Positions 18,197-25,964 of a DNA stretch of 34,767 nucleotides are shown here, one piece after another. The position numbers and the translations under genes are program-made. Source of the stretch: Flavobacteriales bacterium (GTDB taxonomy: Bacteria > Bacteroidota > Bacteroidia > Flavobacteriales_F > PHOS-HE28); the NCBI GenBank assembly GCA_020847755.1, contig JADLBK010000109.1, positions 1 through 34,767 on the forward strand, given 5' to 3'. How positions within the stretch are numbered: position 1 is the stretch's first letter; each line of letters starts with the position of its first letter. The notes beneath the pieces were generated by a model, which saw nothing but the letters and a program-made list of their open reading frames with translations, was not told the DNA's origin and made no database searches.

Positions 18197-18943
18197 TCAA
18201 CGCGCCCGCCGGGCCACCAGGAACCAGTCCCAGGGGTACGGCGCGCCCATCCAGGCGGGTGGATCGGTGAACTCGGTGTCCCAGCCGTACTCGAGCTTCT
18301 CCACCTCCTCCACCACGAAGCCACGTTCGCCGAGGAGCGCCTCGAGCTCTTCGGCCATGAAGTGTTTGGTGGGCACACCGTCGATGGGCACGAGGCCATG
18401 CGCCCAGGCCGGTCCTTCCGGTAGCGCCTGCCGTTCGGCCTTCGCCGGGTCCATGCCCATGCGCTGGTTCAGCTGCACCTGCCGGAGCGTGGTGAGCAGG
18501 GCCGAGCCCAACGCGGGCACCACCAGCACCAGGTGACCGCCGCGCTTCACGCTTTGGCACGTGTTGCGCACGATGCCCATGCGCATCGCCGGATCGGCGT
18601 TGAGCCAGGTGTTGATGCAGAGCACCAGGTCGGCCTGTGGATAGCCCCGTCGGTCCCGGGCCAGGTCGGCGTGCACGTACCGGATGTTGTCATGGCTCCG
18701 GCACGCCTCCTCGGCCACGGCCAGGCAGGCGCTGCTGACGTCCACCGCATGCACCCGGCCGAAATGCCCGGCGAGCAACGGCAGCGTGCGGCCCACACCA
18801 CAGCCCAGGTCGGTGGCCACGGCATCACGGCTTGCGAACCGCTCCACGGCCTGGTTGATCAGCCCCCGATGATCATTGGCCGGCACATTGAAGATCTGCT
18901 CCTCGAAGGTGTTCGCCACCTGGTCCCATTCCTGTTCGTGCAT
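18197..18943 (-). CDS. class I SAM-dependent methyltransferase
   Basis: This 248-residue Rossmann-fold methyltransferase has motif I ATDLGCGVGRTLPLLA (43-58), motif II VHAVDVSSACLAVAEE and HADLARDRRGYPQADLVLCINTW as the post-I region. The C-terminal part has HFMAEELEALLGERGFVVEEVEKLEY, which resembles small-molecule or lipid methyltransferases (UbiE/BioC-like). Acceptor is unknown. It converges with the flavoprotein gene, 15 bp apart, and a TACCTTGA box lies 21 bases upstream of the ATG. Confidence 0.85.
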   Translation of the reverse strand: MHEQEWDQVANTFEEQIFNVPANDHRGLINQAVERFASRDAVATDLGCGVGRTLPLLAGHFGRVHAVDVSSACLAVAEEACRSHDNIRYVHADLARDRRGYPQADLVLCINTWLNADPAMRMGIVRNTCQSVKRGGHLVLVVPALGSALLTTLRQVQLNQRMGMDPAKAERQALPEGPAWAHGLVPIDGVPTKHFMAEELEALLGERGFVVEEVEKLEYGWDTEFTDPPAWMGAPYPWDWFLVARRAR

Positions 18944-18964
18944 GATCGATCCGGTCTTGGATGA

Positions 18965-18972
18965 TCAAGGTA
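18965..18972 (-). promoter_or_regulatory. candidate -7 box TACCTTGA for the methyltransferase
   Basis: This is an imperfect TAnnTTTG match 21 bases before the ATG at 18943. It faces away from a similar plus-strand box (19054-19061) in the same divergent region. Confidence 0.33.
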
Positions 18973-19053
18973 CCCGGCATGGCCGCCCGTGCCGACGCGG
19001 GCGGCGGCGGAGTTTCCACGATCGGGCGTGCGCAACGGGCGCGCGCCGGCCCC

Positions 19054-19061
19054 TACCTTGG
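19054..19061 (+). promoter_or_regulatory. candidate -7 box TACCTTGG for the YCF48 gene
   Basis: This near-consensus box lies 17 bases before the ATG at 19079. No -33 TTG is seen. Confidence 0.37.
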
Positions 19062-19078
19062 TGGTGAACGATCACCCC

Positions 19079-20341
19079 ATGCGCCCGCTCCTGCTGACAC
19101 TGCCGCTCCTGTTGTTCATCGGCCTGGTGTCCGGCCAGGGCACATGGACGACGTTGAACATTCCTCCATCAGGTCGGCACGATGATGTGTTCTTCATCAA
19201 CGATACGGTGGGCTGGGCGGCAGGCGGTCCGGCGGGCACGATCCGCCGCACGGAGGATGGCGGCGCCACCTGGACCCTGCAGTACACCGCCGGGCAGTAC
19301 CTGCGCAGCATCGAGTTCATCGATGACCAGCACGGCTATTGCGGATCCTTGAGCGGGTCGCTGTTCCGCACAGAGGACGGCGGGGCCACCTGGACCGATG
19401 TGGCCCCGTTGATCACCCCACAGCCGCCCGGCATCTGCGGGCTCTCCGCGCCCACCCCGACCACCATCTATGGCGTGGGGCTCTGGGCCACACCGGCGTA
19501 CGTGGTGAAGAGCAGCGATGCTGGCCTCAGCTGGTCCTTCATCGACATGAGCGCACACGCCACGGCGTTGGTGGATGTGCACTTCATCAATGCGGACACC
19601 GGCTTCGTCACCGGCACGGCCGCGCCGGCGGGCAATGGTGGCGTCATCCTGTACACCACGGACGGGGGGCTCAGCTGGCAGCCGAAGCACTTCACCGGGG
19701 TCACCTCGGACATCGTGTGGAAGATCCAGCGACTGGACGCGGACCACTGGTACGCCTCGGTGTACAGCGAACCGATGAACGACGACACGCGCCTGCTGCG
19801 CAGCATCGATGGTGGACAGACATGGAGCACCATCGTGGCGGCCAACAGCTACACCTACGTGGAGGTGGTGGGCTTCATGGACACCCTGCGGGGCTGGGTG
19901 GGCGGGGGCAACCTGCTGTACGGCACCACCGATGGCGGCCTCACCTGGGCACCGGAGACCGTGGGCAACAACTACAACCGCTTCTTCCGCCTCAACGATT
20001 CGCTGGCCTACATGTCCGGCACATCCATCTACAAGTACACCAGGGACATTGGCACGGGAACGAACACGGCCATTGCGGCGCCGGAATACCACGCGCTCAG
20101 CGCCACACCCACGGTCACGGATGGGCCATTGACGGTCACGGTGCGGCTGGACCGCAGCACCATCGCGGACCTGAGCGTGCTGCGGGCGGACGGCGGTCTG
20201 GTGCGGCGCCTGTTGCACGCGCACAGCGCCCTTGGCGAGCACCGCTTCTCCGTGGACCTGGCCGGGGAGGCTCCAGGCACCTACACCGTGGTGCTGAAGA
20301 CCAACGAGGGACTGCGCTACGTGAAGGTGGTGCGGCGGTGA
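19079..20341 (+). CDS. secreted YCF48-type beta-propeller protein with T9SS sorting domain
   Basis: This 420-residue exported protein has a signal peptide at about 1-20 (MRPLLLTLPLLLFIGLVSGQ). At least six Asp-box-like repeats follow, such as TEDGGATWT (twice), SSDAGLSWS, TTDGGLSWQ, SIDGGQTWS and TTDGGLTWA, which together form a YCF48/BNR-like propeller. The last 75 residues (from about TPTVTDGPLTVTVRL to LRYVKVVRR) have the layout of a type IX secretion sorting domain. In photosynthetic organisms YCF48 assists photosystem II; in Bacteroidota these are surface proteins of unknown role. I placed the start at the ATG opening the signal peptide, not 30 codons upstream. It converges with pyk, 3 bp apart. 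Confidence 0.88.
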   Translation: MRPLLLTLPLLLFIGLVSGQGTWTTLNIPPSGRHDDVFFINDTVGWAAGGPAGTIRRTEDGGATWTLQYTAGQYLRSIEFIDDQHGYCGSLSGSLFRTEDGGATWTDVAPLITPQPPGICGLSAPTPTTIYGVGLWATPAYVVKSSDAGLSWSFIDMSAHATALVDVHFINADTGFVTGTAAPAGNGGVILYTTDGGLSWQPKHFTGVTSDIVWKIQRLDADHWYASVYSEPMNDDTRLLRSIDGGQTWSTIVAANSYTYVEVVGFMDTLRGWVGGGNLLYGTTDGGLTWAPETVGNNYNRFFRLNDSLAYMSGTSIYKYTRDIGTGTNTAIAAPEYHALSATPTVTDGPLTVTVRLDRSTIADLSVLRADGGLVRRLLHAHSALGEHRFSVDLAGEAPGTYTVVLKTNEGLRYVKVVRR

Positions 20342-20344
20342 TCG

Positions 20345-21772
20345 CTACGCCGGGCTCAGCTTCAGCATGTTCGCCATGCCCTTCTCGGCGATGGGCATGC
20401 TGGCGATGTTGATCACCAGGTCGCCTTTGCGCACCTGGTTGCGGCGGCGCAACAGGTGCTTGATGTCGGCGATGGTGTGGTCGGTGCTGACGGTCTTGTC
20501 GTAGTAGTGGGCGCGCACGCCCCACACCAGGTTCAGCATGCACAGGATGGCCGGGTTGCTGGTGAAGGCGTAGATGTTCGCCTTGGGGCGCATGCTGCTG
20601 ATCTTGAACGCCGTGTAGCCGCTGTGGGTCATGGTCACGATGGCCTTCACCGGCATGGCCTCGGTCATGCGCACGGCGGCGATGCTGATGGCGTCGCTCA
20701 CGGTGCGGTCATTGTTCTCCAAGGGCGGGTTGGGCACGTTGTACATGCCATCGGCCGTCTCCATCTCCACCAGGATGCGGTTCATGGCCTTCACCACCTC
20801 CACGGGGTGCTTGCCCACGCTGGTCTCGGCGCTCAGCATCACGGCATCCGCATGGTCGAGCACGGCGTTGGCCACGTCGTTCACCTCGGCGCGGGTGGGC
20901 GTGATGTTGGTGATCATGCTCTCCATCATCTGCGTGGCCACGATCACCGGGCGGTGCATGGCCAGGCAGCGGCGGATGAGGTCCTTCTGCACCAGCGGCA
21001 CCTTCTCCATGGGGATCTCCACGCCCAGGTCGCCGCGGGCCACCATCAGGGCGTCGGCCTCGCGGATGATGTCGTCGATCTCCAGCAGGGCCTCCGGCTT
21101 CTCGATCTTGGCGATCACACGGGCGTGCTTGTCCTGCGCGCGGATGATGTGCTTGAGCTCGATGATGTCGCGCGCGCCGCGCACGAAGCTCAGGCCCACC
21201 CAGTCCACGTTCTGTTCCAGGGCGAAGTCCAGGTCCCTCAGGTCCTTATCCGTGAGGCAGGGCAGGCTCACCTTGGTGTTGGGCAGGTTGAGGCCCTTGT
21301 TGGCGCTGAGCGGGCCGCCGTGCAGCACGCGTGTGGTGACACGGCTGCGGCCGTCGGTGGCCACCACTTCGAGGCGGATCTTGCCATCGTCCAGCAAGGC
21401 GATCTCCCCGGGCTTCACGTCCTGCGGGAACTGGGTGTAGGTGGTGCTCACCAGACCGGGGCGCCCCTTCACGGGCTCGGTGGTGATCACCAGTTCGCTG
21501 CCATCGGCCAGGTCGATGGCCCCGTTCTCCATCTCGCCCACGCGGAGCTTGGGGCCCTGCAGGTCGGCCAGGATCGCGGTGTTGAGGCCGAGCTCCTCGT
21601 TGAGGGCGCGGATGTTCGTGACGAGCTCGCGGTAGAATTCGTAGGAGCCGTGGCTGAAATTCAGCCGGGCCACGTCCATGCCGGCGCGCATCAGTTCGCG
21701 CAGCACCTCGGGGGAGGCGCTGGCCGGGCCGATGGTGGCCACGATCTTGGTCTTGGGGTCGTTGTGGGACAT
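20345..21772 (-). CDS. pyk: pyruvate kinase
   Basis: This 475-residue glycolytic enzyme makes pyruvate and ATP from phosphoenolpyruvate and ADP. KTKIVATIGPASASPEVL opens the barrel, NFSHGSYEFY and LADLQGPKLRVGEM bind substrate and metals, and IAKIEKPEALLEIDDIIREADALMVARGDLGVEIPMEKVPLVQKDLI is the family signature, followed by ATQMMESMI. The C-terminal allosteric-type domain is present. I chose the ATG at 21772; a GTG at 21781 overlaps the upstream stop and would add three residues. It ends the acpP-fabF-rnc-IPExxxVDY-pyk run. Confidence 0.97.
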   Translation of the reverse strand: MSHNDPKTKIVATIGPASASPEVLRELMRAGMDVARLNFSHGSYEFYRELVTNIRALNEELGLNTAILADLQGPKLRVGEMENGAIDLADGSELVITTEPVKGRPGLVSTTYTQFPQDVKPGEIALLDDGKIRLEVVATDGRSRVTTRVLHGGPLSANKGLNLPNTKVSLPCLTDKDLRDLDFALEQNVDWVGLSFVRGARDIIELKHIIRAQDKHARVIAKIEKPEALLEIDDIIREADALMVARGDLGVEIPMEKVPLVQKDLIRRCLAMHRPVIVATQMMESMITNITPTRAEVNDVANAVLDHADAVMLSAETSVGKHPVEVVKAMNRILVEMETADGMYNVPNPPLENNDRTVSDAISIAAVRMTEAMPVKAIVTMTHSGYTAFKISSMRPKANIYAFTSNPAILCMLNLVWGVRAHYYDKTVSTDHTIADIKHLLRRRNQVRKGDLVINIASMPIAEKGMANMLKLSPA

Positions 21773-21777
21773 CAGGG

Positions 21778-22200
21778 TCACTGCAGGAGTTTGTGGCCGG
21801 CGCGCAGCTGGTCGAAGGGCACCGGGTAGGCCGCCAGCACGAACTCCGCCGCGCGTACACGTTCCAACAGCACATCGGGCGCTTCGGGCGCCTGCTCGTC
21901 CACCACCAGGAAATAATCGGCCGATCGCTGATCCTTGATGAGCAGGCCCGACCCCCCGCGGTTGTTCACCAGGGTATAGCGCACCTGGGTCTCGGGGTCG
22001 TCATGGTCGAAGGCCGCATGGCGCGAGGTGCCCTCTGCGGAGCTGTCCAGGATGTCGCGGTCACGGCGGGCCAGGGCGATCCCCAGGCACAGGTTCAAGG
22101 ACCAGCACAGCCGGTAGTCGTTCACATGACTGCTGATGCCGATGACATGCACCTCGGGATCGGGCTCCACATCAAGGCGGATACGTGTGGTCTTGGCCAT
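21778..22200 (-). CDS. IPExxxVDY family protein
   Basis: This 140-residue small Bacteroidota-specific protein has no known activity. The N-terminal half has DYRLCWSLNLCLGIALARRDRDIL, the C-terminal half LLIKDQRSADYFLVV and LLERVRAAEFVLAAYPVPFDQL. The family is recognised mainly by its place between rnc and pyk in Flavobacteriia, exactly as here. A TACCTTTG box ends 7 bases before its ATG, so it and pyk can probably be transcribed apart from rnc. Confidence 0.75.
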   Translation of the reverse strand: MAKTTRIRLDVEPDPEVHVIGISSHVNDYRLCWSLNLCLGIALARRDRDILDSSAEGTSRHAAFDHDDPETQVRYTLVNNRGGSGLLIKDQRSADYFLVVDEQAPEAPDVLLERVRAAEFVLAAYPVPFDQLRAGHKLLQ

Positions 22201-22207
22201 GGACGGT

Positions 22208-22215
22208 CAAAGGTA
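22208..22215 (-). promoter_or_regulatory. -7 box TACCTTTG, likely leaderless start for the IPExxxVDY gene and pyk
   Basis: This exact TAnnTTTG match ends 7 bases before the ATG at 22200, so the transcript would begin at the start codon. It lies just after a hairpin that follows rnc. No -33 TTG is visible. Confidence 0.52.
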
Positions 22216-22246
22216 GGCCTGTGGCGGGGGGGCGGCCTCGGGCGGC

Positions 22247-22264
22247 GGTGCACGCCTGTGCACC
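22247..22264 (-). terminator. hairpin after rnc
   Basis: A perfect 7-bp stem (GGTGCAC / GTGCACC) with a 4-base loop starts 8 bases after the rnc TAA. It lacks a T tract. Its place before a new promoter box suggests partial termination between rnc and the pyk pair. Confidence 0.42.
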
Positions 22265-22272
22265 GATGGGTG

Positions 22273-23085
22273 TTACTCGTCCCTGCCGGGCGCGGAGCGC
22301 GACGCCTCCCTGTCGGCGCCTTCCGCCCGCGGGCGTTTGCCCCGGCCACGGCCACGACCACCGCTGCGGCGCTTCTCCATGGTGCGGAACGCGGCATCCG
22401 CGGCCTCCTGTTCGGCCTTCTTCTTGCTTGGGCCGCGACCGCTTCCGCGCACGTCACCGTCCACCTTCACTTCGCACAGGTAGGTCTTGCCGCGGCCGCC
22501 GCGGCCGCCCTCCTCGGTGATGTGGAAGTCCACGCGCTTGCGGTGCTTCTGGCCCCACTCCAACAGGCGGCTCTTGTTGTCACGGTCCTCCTTTTCCAGC
22601 TCTCGCAGGTCGTACTGGCTGGTGATGAGCTTCACGATGGCCTTGCGGGCGCGTTCAAAGCCCTGTTCCAGATAGATGGCACCGAAGATGGCCTCCAAGG
22701 CGTTGCCGGGCACGCTGGTCTCGTGCCCCCGGGTGACGTTGCTCTCCATCACCTTGCCGATGTCCACCCGTCGGGCCAGTTCGCTCAGTTGCTGGCGGCT
22801 CACGAGCTTGCTCCGCATGCGGGTTAGGAAGCCCTCGCCCTCCTTGGGGTATCGCTCGAAGAGCAGGCTGCCCACCACCGCGTCCAGGATGGCATCGCCC
22901 AGGAACTCCAAGCGCTCGTTGTCGGGCAGGTCGGGCCGGTCCTCGGGCACCGCGCTGCTGTGACGGAGCGCCTGTTTGTAGAGGGCCAGGTCCGCAGGAC
23001 GAAGGCCGAAGGAACGCTTCACCCAGGCCAGGAGGCGCCGGTCCTCGGCCGAGGCGCGGGCACGGAGCAGCAGCGAGCGTATCAA
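22273..23085 (-). CDS. rnc: ribonuclease III
   Basis: This 270-residue endonuclease cleaves double-stranded RNA in rRNA and mRNA maturation. The signature NERLEFLGDAILDAVV carries catalytic Glu/Asp, and GNALEAIFGAIYLEQGF is the second acidic cluster. The C-terminal dsRNA-binding domain runs from SRLLEWGQKH to KKKAEQEAADAAFRTME. It is followed by a basic Arg/Gly tail of about 30 residues not usual for the family. The start appears to be a TTG at 23085, 6 bases after the fabF stop; no better in-frame start is seen. The fabF-rnc neighbourhood is standard. Confidence 0.94.
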   Translation of the reverse strand: MIRSLLLRARASAEDRRLLAWVKRSFGLRPADLALYKQALRHSSAVPEDRPDLPDNERLEFLGDAILDAVVGSLLFERYPKEGEGFLTRMRSKLVSRQQLSELARRVDIGKVMESNVTRGHETSVPGNALEAIFGAIYLEQGFERARKAIVKLITSQYDLRELEKEDRDNKSRLLEWGQKHRKRVDFHITEEGGRGGRGKTYLCEVKVDGDVRGSGRGPSKKKAEQEAADAAFRTMEKRRSGGRGRGRGKRPRAEGADREASRSAPGRDE

Positions 23086-23091
23086 GCGGGC

Positions 23092-24342
23092 CTAGCGGTA
23101 CTTGCGGAAGATCACCGCGGTGTTGTGACCACCGAAGCCGAACGTGTTGCTCATCGCGGTGTTCACCGGGCGTCGTTGCGCCGTGTTGAACGTGAAGTTC
23201 AGCCGGGGGTCGATCTCGGGATCGTCCGTGAAGTGATTGATCGTGGGAGGCACGGTATCGGTGTGCACGGCCATGATGGCGGCCACACCTTCCACCGCTC
23301 CGGCACCGCCCAGCAGGTGCCCGGTCATGCTCTTGGTGGCGCTGATGTTCAGCGCGTAGGCGTGCTCTCCGAACAGGCGCTGGATGGCCTTCACCTCCTG
23401 CGGATCGCCGATGGGGGTGCTGGTGCCATGGGTATTGATGTAGTCGATGTCCGTGGCGTCGAGGCCGGCATCCTTGAGCGCGAACTTCATGCAGAGCTCC
23501 GCGCCCAGGCCTTCGGGGTGCGGGGCGGTGATGTGGTAGGCGTCGCTGCTCATGCCGCCACCGATCACCTCGGCGTAGATCCTGGCACCCCGCGCCAGGG
23601 CGTGTTCCAGGTCCTCCAGCACGATGGCGGCGCCGCCCTCGCCCAGCACGAAACCATCGCGGTCCTTGTCATAGGGCCGGGAGGCCGTCGCAGGGTCATC
23701 GTTGCGGGTGCTCATGGCATGCAACGCGTTGAACCCGCCCACACCCGCCTCGTAGATCGCCGCCTCGCTGCCGCCGGTGACCACTGCCGGGCACAGGCCC
23801 AGCCGGATGGCGTTGAAGGCGTCGATCAGGGCGTTGTTGCTGCTGGCGCAGGCGCTGGCGGTCACGTAGCTGGGTCCGCGGAGCGTGTGCTTCATGCTGA
23901 TCAGCCCCGCCGCGCTGTCGGCGATCATCTTGGGGATGAAGAAGGGGTTGAAGCGCGGGGTGCCATCGCCCTTTCCGAAGCCGATGCACTCGTCCTGGAA
24001 GGTCTTCAGCCCACCGATGCCGCTGCCCCAGATCACCCCCACACGGTCGCGGTCCAGCTTGTCGGACAGCAGTCCGCTGTCGGTGATCGCCTCATCGGCG
24101 CACACCAGGGCGAATTGGGCGTAGGGATCCGTCTTGCGGGCCTCCTTGCGGTCCATGAACGCCTCGGGGTCGAAGCCCTTGACCTCGCACGCGAAGCGGG
24201 TCTTGAACTTCGACGCATCGAAGCGGGTGATGGGCGCAGCGCCGCTGCGGCCGCTCACCAAACCCTCCCAGTAGGCGGCAAGCGTGTTGCCGATGGGGGT
24301 GAGCGCGCCCAGACCGGTCACAACAACGCGTCTGAGCTGCAT
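23092..24342 (-). CDS. fabF: beta-ketoacyl-ACP synthase II
   Basis: This 416-residue condensing enzyme elongates fatty acyl-ACP with malonyl-ACP. The catalytic triad is Cys165 (TASACASSNN), His305 (NTHGTSTPIGD) and His342 (KSMTGHLLGGAGAVE). The Gly-rich C-terminus NTFGFGGHNTAVIFRKY is intact. It lies 24 bases after acpP. It ends in TAG, showing that TAG works as a normal stop in this genome. Confidence 0.97.
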   Translation of the reverse strand: MQLRRVVVTGLGALTPIGNTLAAYWEGLVSGRSGAAPITRFDASKFKTRFACEVKGFDPEAFMDRKEARKTDPYAQFALVCADEAITDSGLLSDKLDRDRVGVIWGSGIGGLKTFQDECIGFGKGDGTPRFNPFFIPKMIADSAAGLISMKHTLRGPSYVTASACASSNNALIDAFNAIRLGLCPAVVTGGSEAAIYEAGVGGFNALHAMSTRNDDPATASRPYDKDRDGFVLGEGGAAIVLEDLEHALARGARIYAEVIGGGMSSDAYHITAPHPEGLGAELCMKFALKDAGLDATDIDYINTHGTSTPIGDPQEVKAIQRLFGEHAYALNISATKSMTGHLLGGAGAVEGVAAIMAVHTDTVPPTINHFTDDPEIDPRLNFTFNTAQRRPVNTAMSNTFGFGGHNTAVIFRKYR

Positions 24343-24366
24343 GGGGAGAGCCCGGTGGGCCCGGGC

Positions 24367-24603
24367 TTACTTCGCGTTCTTCTCCACGTAGTCCACAGCC
24401 TGACCCACGGTCTGGATCTTCTCGGCCTGGTCATCGGGGATGGCGATGTTGAACTCCTTCTCGAACTCCATGATGAGCTCGACGGTATCGAGGCTGTCAG
24501 CGCCAAGGTCGTTGGTGAAGCTCGCCTCCATGGTGACCTCGCCCTGGTCTACCCCGAGCTTGTCCACGATGATCGCGATGACCCTGGATTTGATGTCCGA
24601 CAT
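24367..24603 (-). CDS. acpP: acyl carrier protein
   Basis: This 78-residue carrier holds growing acyl chains on a 4'-phosphopantetheine arm attached to Ser37 in [15 protein letters not shown]. The first helix [17 protein letters not shown] and the acidic surface helix are typical. I chose the ATG at 24603; the open frame continues upstream without family sequence. It is first in the acpP-fabF-rnc run. Confidence 0.97.
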   Translation of the reverse strand: MSDIKSRVIAIIVDKLGVDQGEVTMEASFTNDLGADSLDTVELIMEFEKEFNIAIPDDQAEKIQTVGQAVDYVEKNAK

Positions 24604-24630
24604 GACAGTGTCGTTTAGTTGATGAGGGTG

Positions 24631-24638
24631 CAAAGGAA
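24631..24638 (-). promoter_or_regulatory. candidate -7 box TTCCTTTG for acpP
   Basis: The box has one mismatch to TAnnTTTG and lies 27 bases before the acpP ATG, in the 58-bp gap after the nitroreductase pseudogene. Confidence 0.35.
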
Positions 24639-24661
24639 ACACTTTTTCGATGCGGCCTCCC

Positions 24662-25261
24662 TCAGGAGGGCGAGAGGTAGGGCACCAACACGTCCGCCAG
24701 CGGCTTTCGCACCAGGTCCGGCACACGGCGGTCGGGGGCCGCAAAGCCCATGGGTATCAACAGATAGGGCCGTTCGTTGGCCGGTCGGTCCAGCAGGCGT
24801 GCCAGACAGTTCATGGGGCTGGGGGTGTGGGTGAGGGTCACCAGGCCCGCGTGCTTCGCCGCCGCCAGCAACAGTCCGCATGCCAGCCCCACGCTCTCCT
24901 CCACTTAGTAGTGCTTGCGGCGCGTGCCATCGGCCGCCGGTCCATGCACCTGCTAGAACACCACCACCAGCCGGGGCGCCGTCTCCAGGAAGGGTTTGTG
25001 CCGGTCGGTGCCCAGCGGGGCCAGGTCGGCCAGCCACTCGGCGGACATGCGCCCATGGTAGCTGGCGTGCTCCTCCTCCTCGGCCGCTTGGCGGATCCGG
25101 CGTTTCAGCTCAGGCTCGCCCACCAGGCAAAAGGTCCAAGGCTGCTTGTGCGCAGCACTAGGGGCGGTGGCGGCCGTGGCGATCAGCGCCTCCATCAGTA
25201 CCTGAGGGACCGGCAGGTCACTGAAATGACGCACGGTACGGGGTGCTTCCGGGCTGCTCAT
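24662..25261 (-). pseudogene. nitroreductase family protein, disrupted by two in-frame stop codons
   Basis: One continuous frame from the ATG at 25261 to the TGA at 24662 would encode about 199 residues of a nitroreductase-fold flavoprotein: MEALIATAATAPSAAHKQPW (FMN site), ETAPRLVVVF, then EESVGLACGLLLAAAKHAGL, LTHTPSPMN and [11 protein letters not shown]. The frame is intact but carries a TAG after VVVF (about 24950-24952) and a TAA after RRKHY (24905-24907). Both could come from Tyr codons by one C change each, since homologues often have YY at the second site. Both codons serve as stops elsewhere in the window, so decoding is unlikely. Recent inactivation or base errors are the main explanations. 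Confidence 0.85.
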
Positions 25262-25292
25262 GCCTCGAAGGTCGGCACTGGCGCGGAGTGCG

Positions 25293-25300
25293 CACCTTCG
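25293..25300 (+). promoter_or_regulatory. candidate -7 box CACCTTCG for purN
   Basis: This is a weak two-mismatch version of TAnnTTTG, ending 4 bases before the purN GTG. It is listed because it sits at the same distance as the clearer leaderless cases. Confidence 0.28.
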
Positions 25301-25304
25301 CAGC

Positions 25305-25880
25305 GTGAAGCGCATCGCCATCCTGGCCTCCGGCAGCGGCAGCAACGCCCAGCGGCTCATCGCGCACTTCCAGGGCTCATCTACGGCGGAAGTGGTGCTG
25401 GTGGCGGGCGATCGACCCGATGCCGGGGTGTTCGCCCGTGCATGGGACCTGGGCGTGCCGAGCTATCGCTTCACCCCCGCCCAGCTACAGGACGGGACGG
25501 TGCTTCGCGAGCTGCGCGCCCTCCGGGTGGACCTGGTGGTGCTCGCGGGATTCCTCCGCCTGGTGCCCACGGAGCTGGTCCAGGCCTTTCAGGGCCGCAT
25601 GGTCAACATCCACCCCGCCCTGCTGCCCCGCCATGGCGGCCGGGGCATGTGGGGCCACCATGTGCACTCGGCGGTGCTGGCGGCCGGCGACACCGAAAGC
25701 GGCATCACCATCCATCGGGTGAACGAGCACTACGATGAGGGCGAGCACCTCTTCCAGGCCCGCTGCCCCGTGCTGCCCGGCGATACACCCGAGACCCTGG
25801 CCGCACGCATCCACGAACTGGAGCACGCGCATTATCCCATCGTTGTAGAGAGCCTCGTCAATTCAATGAGACACCCGTGA
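25305..25880 (+). CDS. purN: phosphoribosylglycinamide formyltransferase
   Basis: This 191-residue enzyme of purine synthesis transfers a formyl group from 10-formyl-THF to GAR. KRIAILASGSGSNAQRLIAHF is the phosphate-binding N-terminus. MVNIHPALLP contains the catalytic Asn-x-His, and GGRGMWGHHVHSAVLAAGDTESGITIHRVNEHYDEGEHLFQ carries the catalytic Asp region. The GTG at 25305 fits the family start; an upstream in-frame ATG at 25260 would overlap the divergent pseudogene start. The stop lies at the left arm of a palindromic repeat. Confidence 0.95.
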   Translation: MKRIAILASGSGSNAQRLIAHFQGSSTAEVVLVAGDRPDAGVFARAWDLGVPSYRFTPAQLQDGTVLRELRALRVDLVVLAGFLRLVPTELVQAFQGRMVNIHPALLPRHGGRGMWGHHVHSAVLAAGDTESGITIHRVNEHYDEGEHLFQARCPVLPGDTPETLAARIHELEHAHYPIVVESLVNSMRHP

Positions 25881-25960
25881 GTGGCGAGTAACGAGCGGCA
25901 AGCCGTGTATGCACTCGCCGCTCGCCGCTCGTTACTCGCCACTCGCCACTCGTTACTCCA
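25879..25960. repeat. palindromic repeat built from 7-bp units
   Basis: A perfect 21-bp inverted repeat (25879-25899 and 25924-25944) has a 24-base loop. The right half, about 25914-25960, reads as consecutive heptamers CTCGCCG, CTCGCCG, CTCGTTA, CTCGCCA, CTCGCCA, CTCGTTA, CTC, and the left arm is the complement of the same series. It fills the gap between purN and the marC-like gene and overlaps the last bases of purN. It resembles a REP-type intergenic element and would fold into a strong hairpin in the transcript. Confidence 0.8.
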
Positions 25961-25964
25961 ACCC

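Noticed and set aside
24905..24952. Programmed stop-codon readthrough or recoded amino acid in the nitroreductase frame.
   Set aside because: TAG and TAA end normal genes in the same window, two different stops are involved and no recoding signal is visible; inactivation or sequence error is simpler.
25879..25960. CRISPR array or short coding sequence in the heptamer repeat.
   Set aside because: Units are 7 bp without spacers, and the Ser/Arg/Leu-rich translations on both strands are just translated repeat.
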